64,000 bases of DNA, taken from the NCBI GenBank assembly GCA_907165275.2, contig CAJRBF020000010.1, positions 1 to 64,000 on the forward strand, read 5' to 3'. The position numbers and the translations under genes are program-made. The stretch is from Zygaena filipendulae. Taxonomy: Eukaryota > Arthropoda > Insecta > Lepidoptera > Zygaenidae. The notes under the pieces are model-generated. The model worked only from the letters and a program-made list of their open reading frames with translations, searched no databases and was not told the origin of the DNA. Below are positions 61,376 through 64,000 of this stretch, in pieces (within the stretch, counting starts at the first letter, position 1; each line of letters opens with the position of its first letter).

Positions 61376-62060
61376 TTAGGTCCGTATTCCAAAAGGTTAC
61401 TCAAGTCATGAATCTAGTTTTAAAACTAATTTCAAGTAAAGCTTTAATTTTAGAACCATACTTGAAACGCGATTCATCAATCAACAATCAGCTGAGTTAT
61501 TTCCTTATTCTAGAACGACGCTTGAGTACTAATCTATTCTCAAGCAAAGATTTGATCTTTGTTTACGTCTGTCATGTCAAGACCACTCAACCAATCAGAG
61601 CTCAAAATCTCTACTCAAGACTAGTTTCAACTGATTAGAACCAATCAGAGTTCAGAATCCCTACTCAAGACTAGTTTCAAGTGATTAGAACTTAAAACGC
61701 ATTCTTTAATAAGATGTACGCTTGAGCTATGATCTGAGCATAAAACTAATCTCAAGTAAAACGTGATCTGAGTCACCTTCTGGAATACGGGCCTTAGACC
61801 GGCCGGTGTCGCTAGTACAGTATTTTATTTGAAAAAAAATTCAAAAACTATTTTTCAAAAATTTTTCGCTACAATGGCAGCACTAATTGAGCACTAAATT
61901 ATTAGCCCATGCGAATTCCGCTGACACTGAATTGTAACGTGGTCACGAACGGTACACTGCTAGCTTAATCTGCTAGCTTAATTAAGTAAAAGTTATTGAA
62001 AAAAATAAAAAAAAAGATTATTTTGCAAAAATTCTTTATTATACTGGCAGCACTAATTGA
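61281..62060. repeat. Three dispersed copies of a ~55-bp repeat
   Basis: GGCAGCACTAATTGAGC preceded by T/A-rich text occurs at 61281-61335, 61846-61900 (diverged) and 62005-62060, all in the same orientation. The first and third copies agree over about 50 bp. They flank the MITE and precede a LINE start. Origin unknown. Confidence 0.8.
61379..61793. mobile_element. PIF/Harbinger-like MITE (415 bp)
   Basis: Terminal inverted repeats GGTCCGTATTCCAAAAGG.. and (from the other end) GGCCCGTATTCCAGAAGG.., about 28 bp with few mismatches, flanked by TTA (61376-61378, 61794-61796). A 3-bp TTA duplication with GG(C/T)CCG-type ends is typical of PIF/Harbinger. The interior carries a short tandem repeat (CTCAAGACTAGTTTCAA twice, near 61614 and 61665) and no transposase. 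Confidence 0.8.
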
Positions 62061-62194
62061 GCGCTAAATGATGAGACTTTTTGGCGGGAAAGAAAAAAAG
62101 GCGGTCGCTTTGAATTGTTTCAAAAGATATTTATTTTATTTTCCTGTTTAAAGTGTAAAATAAATACTAAAAACTAGTGTAGTTAATTGTTAAA
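62061..62194 (+). other. 5' UTR of a plus-strand I/Jockey-type LINE
   Basis: Short AT-rich leader before the ATG at 62195. The precise 5' end of the LINE is not clear; GGCGGGAAAG near 62081 may be close to it. Confidence 0.45.
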
Positions 62195-63659
62195 ATGGAT
62201 GGCGATCCGGGCCCGGGGCCAGACCCCGAGTCCATGGCCAAGAAAAGAAAGGCGTCTGAACTGGCAGACGGCGGTAGAGGTAAAAACTATTTAGGAGGTG
62301 AGTACGCGCCGTTCAACAAACCAGGGTACAAGCGGCTTTATCCTGAGCACTCCAGCACCAGCATATTTAAAGTTTTCGTCCAAAACATCAATGATAAAGA
62401 CAAGTTGGGTAACAAGAGTCCAATATATTTAAACCACATATTCTCTACTGAGGTTAAGGGCATAGTAGGGATACAAAGAGTAAATGCTAACAAAATTGCA
62501 GTGATATTTAAACAGTATAATTACGCAAATAACTTTCTAGTTAATACAAACTTCTTAGAAAAATATGAAATGAAAGCTTAAATACCAGCAGCCCAGATCG
62601 AAAAAACTGGTATCATACGATACGTGCCAGCCAATGTTTCTAATAAAGATCTATTCAACAAACTGTCCTCACAATATGAAATTATCTCAGTGCGCAGGTT
62701 CACAAAAAAAGTAGGGAAGGAAATTATCCCTTTACAAACAATTAGCATTACTTTCTTATCAGATATTTTACCGGAATCTGTACAATATGATTTATTTTCT
62801 TATAGAGTATTTGAATATGTTCGAACTTTACTACAATGTTTCAAATGTTTTAAGTTCAATCATTCAGCAAAAATATGTAATGGTAAGCAGCGTTGTTCGA
62901 TTTGCTCTGGTGATCACTACTATAAAGACTGCGATAAACCGAACGAAATTAATTGTACGAATTGGTGATGGTGGTCACGATCTTTAACAGGATACCCAGT
63001 GAGATAAAAACTGTTGACATTATCAAATTTAAACCTAAATTAAAAAAATTACTTCTTGACCATGCATTTTATAGTATCGAAGAGTTTCTCGATTCTGAGT
63101 GGCCTGCTCTTCCAAGTCCTGGCAACATAAATAGTCAAACATAAATATTCAAATATAAAATATGACTGCAGGTCTAATTATAAGTTAATCTATATGCTCA
63201 TATATAGCTAACTCTAATGTTATATTTTAATGAATTTAATAATTTAATTTGACATGTAAATAATGAATTTATGAATAAATAATAATAATAATAATAATAA
63301 TAAATTGCGGTGGTCCTCACTTAGCAATTTCCAGGGAGTGCCCAATTAAAATAAAAAAAATTCTTGAGAAAAAACAAAAAATTTCTTACGCAAGTGTCAC
63401 CAGCACCAAATCAATTGACCTGAACAAAGATTTCCCACCCTTGACTTCAAACAAAAATGTACATAATATTGTAAGTAACAAAAAAGAACCAACAAATGTA
63501 AATAAACTTAGTGATGTAAGATATAAATATGATTTAAAAAGTAATGATGAAATTATAAATATTCTTGTAAAAACCTTAGTGGATCTAGGAAATAAAAATG
63601 ATAATATTCCAGTTACATTTCAACTTGTTAAAGACTTTCTTCACAAAAATTTAAATTAA
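62195..63659 (+). pseudogene. I/Jockey-type LINE ORF1 (Gag-like), one nonsense codon and one insertion
   Basis: ATG 62195, MDGDPGPGPDPE, then a basic segment and SIFKVFVQNINDKDK. A TAA at 62579-62581 interrupts the frame, which resumes immediately (IPAAQIEKTG). Knuckles CFKCFKFNHSAKIC and CSICSGDHYYKDC follow. After NCTN a 338-bp LINE 3' end (62965-63302, duplication AATTG) is inserted. Beyond it the third knuckle CGGPHLAISREC and a Lys-rich end (SYASVTSTKS, KDFPPLTS) run to TAA 63657-63659. The domain order is the same as in the minus-strand Gag at 60565-59425, but the sequences are clearly diverged. Confidence 0.85.
62965..63302 (+). mobile_element. LINE 3' end inserted in the Gag gene
   Basis: 338 bp flanked by AATTG (62960-62964, 63303-63307). 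It encodes a typical LINE ORF2 C-terminus (FNRIPSEIKTVDIIKFKPKLKKLLL..FYSIEEFLD) and ends in (ATA/AAT)n at about 63273-63302. It is thus a strongly 5'-truncated copy of a different LINE. Confidence 0.88.
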
Positions 63660-63660
63660 A

Positions 63661-64000
63661 ATGGCTACTACACCAGCTAATTCAATTCGTATAAGTCAGT
63701 TCAATATTCAAAGCGTAAATAATAAAAAAGCATTGCTCCTAAACTTTCTGGAAAACTATAATATTGATTTATGCTTATTAAATGAGACTTTTTTAAAAGA
63801 TGGACATAATTTTAAAATAAATAATTATAATTTCATAGGCCAGAATGGTACTAATGGACATGGTGGGGTAGGTATCTTAATTAAAAATACATTTAAATAT
63901 CAAGTACTTCATACACCTTTCTATGAAAATTTACAATCTGTTGCGATTATTTTGAAAACTGACATAGGCAACTTATCTGTATTATGCGTTTATAATCCTC
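63661..64000 (+). CDS. I/Jockey-type LINE ORF2, endonuclease N-terminus, open at the right edge
   Basis: ATG at 63661, one base after the ORF1 stop. 113 codons are open to the window end. Apurinic-type endonuclease motifs: ISQFNIQSVNNK (metal-binding Asn), LLNETFLKDG (catalytic Glu), GHGGVGILIKN and VLCVYNP. No stop or shift within the window. The RT would follow to the right. Confidence 0.85.
   Translation, partial: MATTPANSIRISQFNIQSVNNKKALLLNFLENYNIDLCLLNETFLKDGHNFKINNYNFIGQNGTNGHGGVGILIKNTFKYQVLHTPFYENLQSVAIILKTDIGNLSVLCVYNP

Overview
This window looks like animal, probably insect and most likely lepidopteran, nuclear DNA. The evidence is the mix of element families (an RTE LINE with a TGA-repeat tail, a Dong-like LINE next to a TAA repeat, R1-, Jockey- and I-type LINEs, Ty3/gypsy elements, a Maverick/Polinton) in AT-rich DNA with no bacterial-type operons. 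The species call is inference. I found no ordinary host gene. Almost everything recognisable is mobile DNA, nested several layers deep.

The backbone is one Maverick/Polinton-type virus-like element on the minus strand, cut into pieces. In its own 5'->3' order it has: packaging ATPase (56043-55557 plus 35160-35032), an acidic protein of unknown role (34866-34345), a 76-residue protein (34260-34030), a fibre-like repeat protein (33955-33362), an integrase with chromodomain (33384-32449), a phospholipase-A2/minor-capsid protein (32395-31666), an adenain-like protease (about 31670-31306), a second structural protein (31269-30710 plus 8018-7894), a 49-residue basic protein (7901-7752) and a double-jelly-roll-type capsid protein (7746-6883, C-terminus missing). 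No family-B DNA polymerase is visible. Two genes are split by insertions whose target-site duplications can be read, and both reading frames close exactly when the insertions are ignored.

Insertion block 1 (8019-30709) is an LTR element, A (310-bp LTRs, 1 difference, ATAC duplication). It contains a second non-coding LTR element B (9769-17426, identical 236-bp LTRs, CTTG duplication), a LINE with an open RT frame (20790-22708), and a Ty3/gypsy element C (23062-29118, 1145-bp LTRs that look identical, AGCT duplication). C keeps one 759-codon frame although the RT, RNase H and integrase core have been removed in frame.

Insertion block 2 (35161-55556) lies in the ATPase gene. It has a Ty3/gypsy structure (35161-52124, GTAT duplication) that reads as a rearranged tandem dimer. 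The dimer is interrupted by a Jockey-type LINE, which itself carries a complete second LINE (41311-46245). An apparently intact RTE LINE (52137-55556) follows.

Flanks: on the left, a possible 5' end of another LTR element (1-890), gene-free DNA, and a broken R1-type LINE (3246-6881) that cuts the capsid gene. On the right, a 100-bp palindrome, a broken Dong-like LINE, two divergent I/Jockey-type LINE gag-endonuclease units facing away from each other, and a PIF/Harbinger-like MITE. Several minisatellites (41, 68, 117 bp) sit inside the LTR elements. The genes do not form a host pathway; the biological interest is the virus-like module and the young non-autonomous LTR elements around it.
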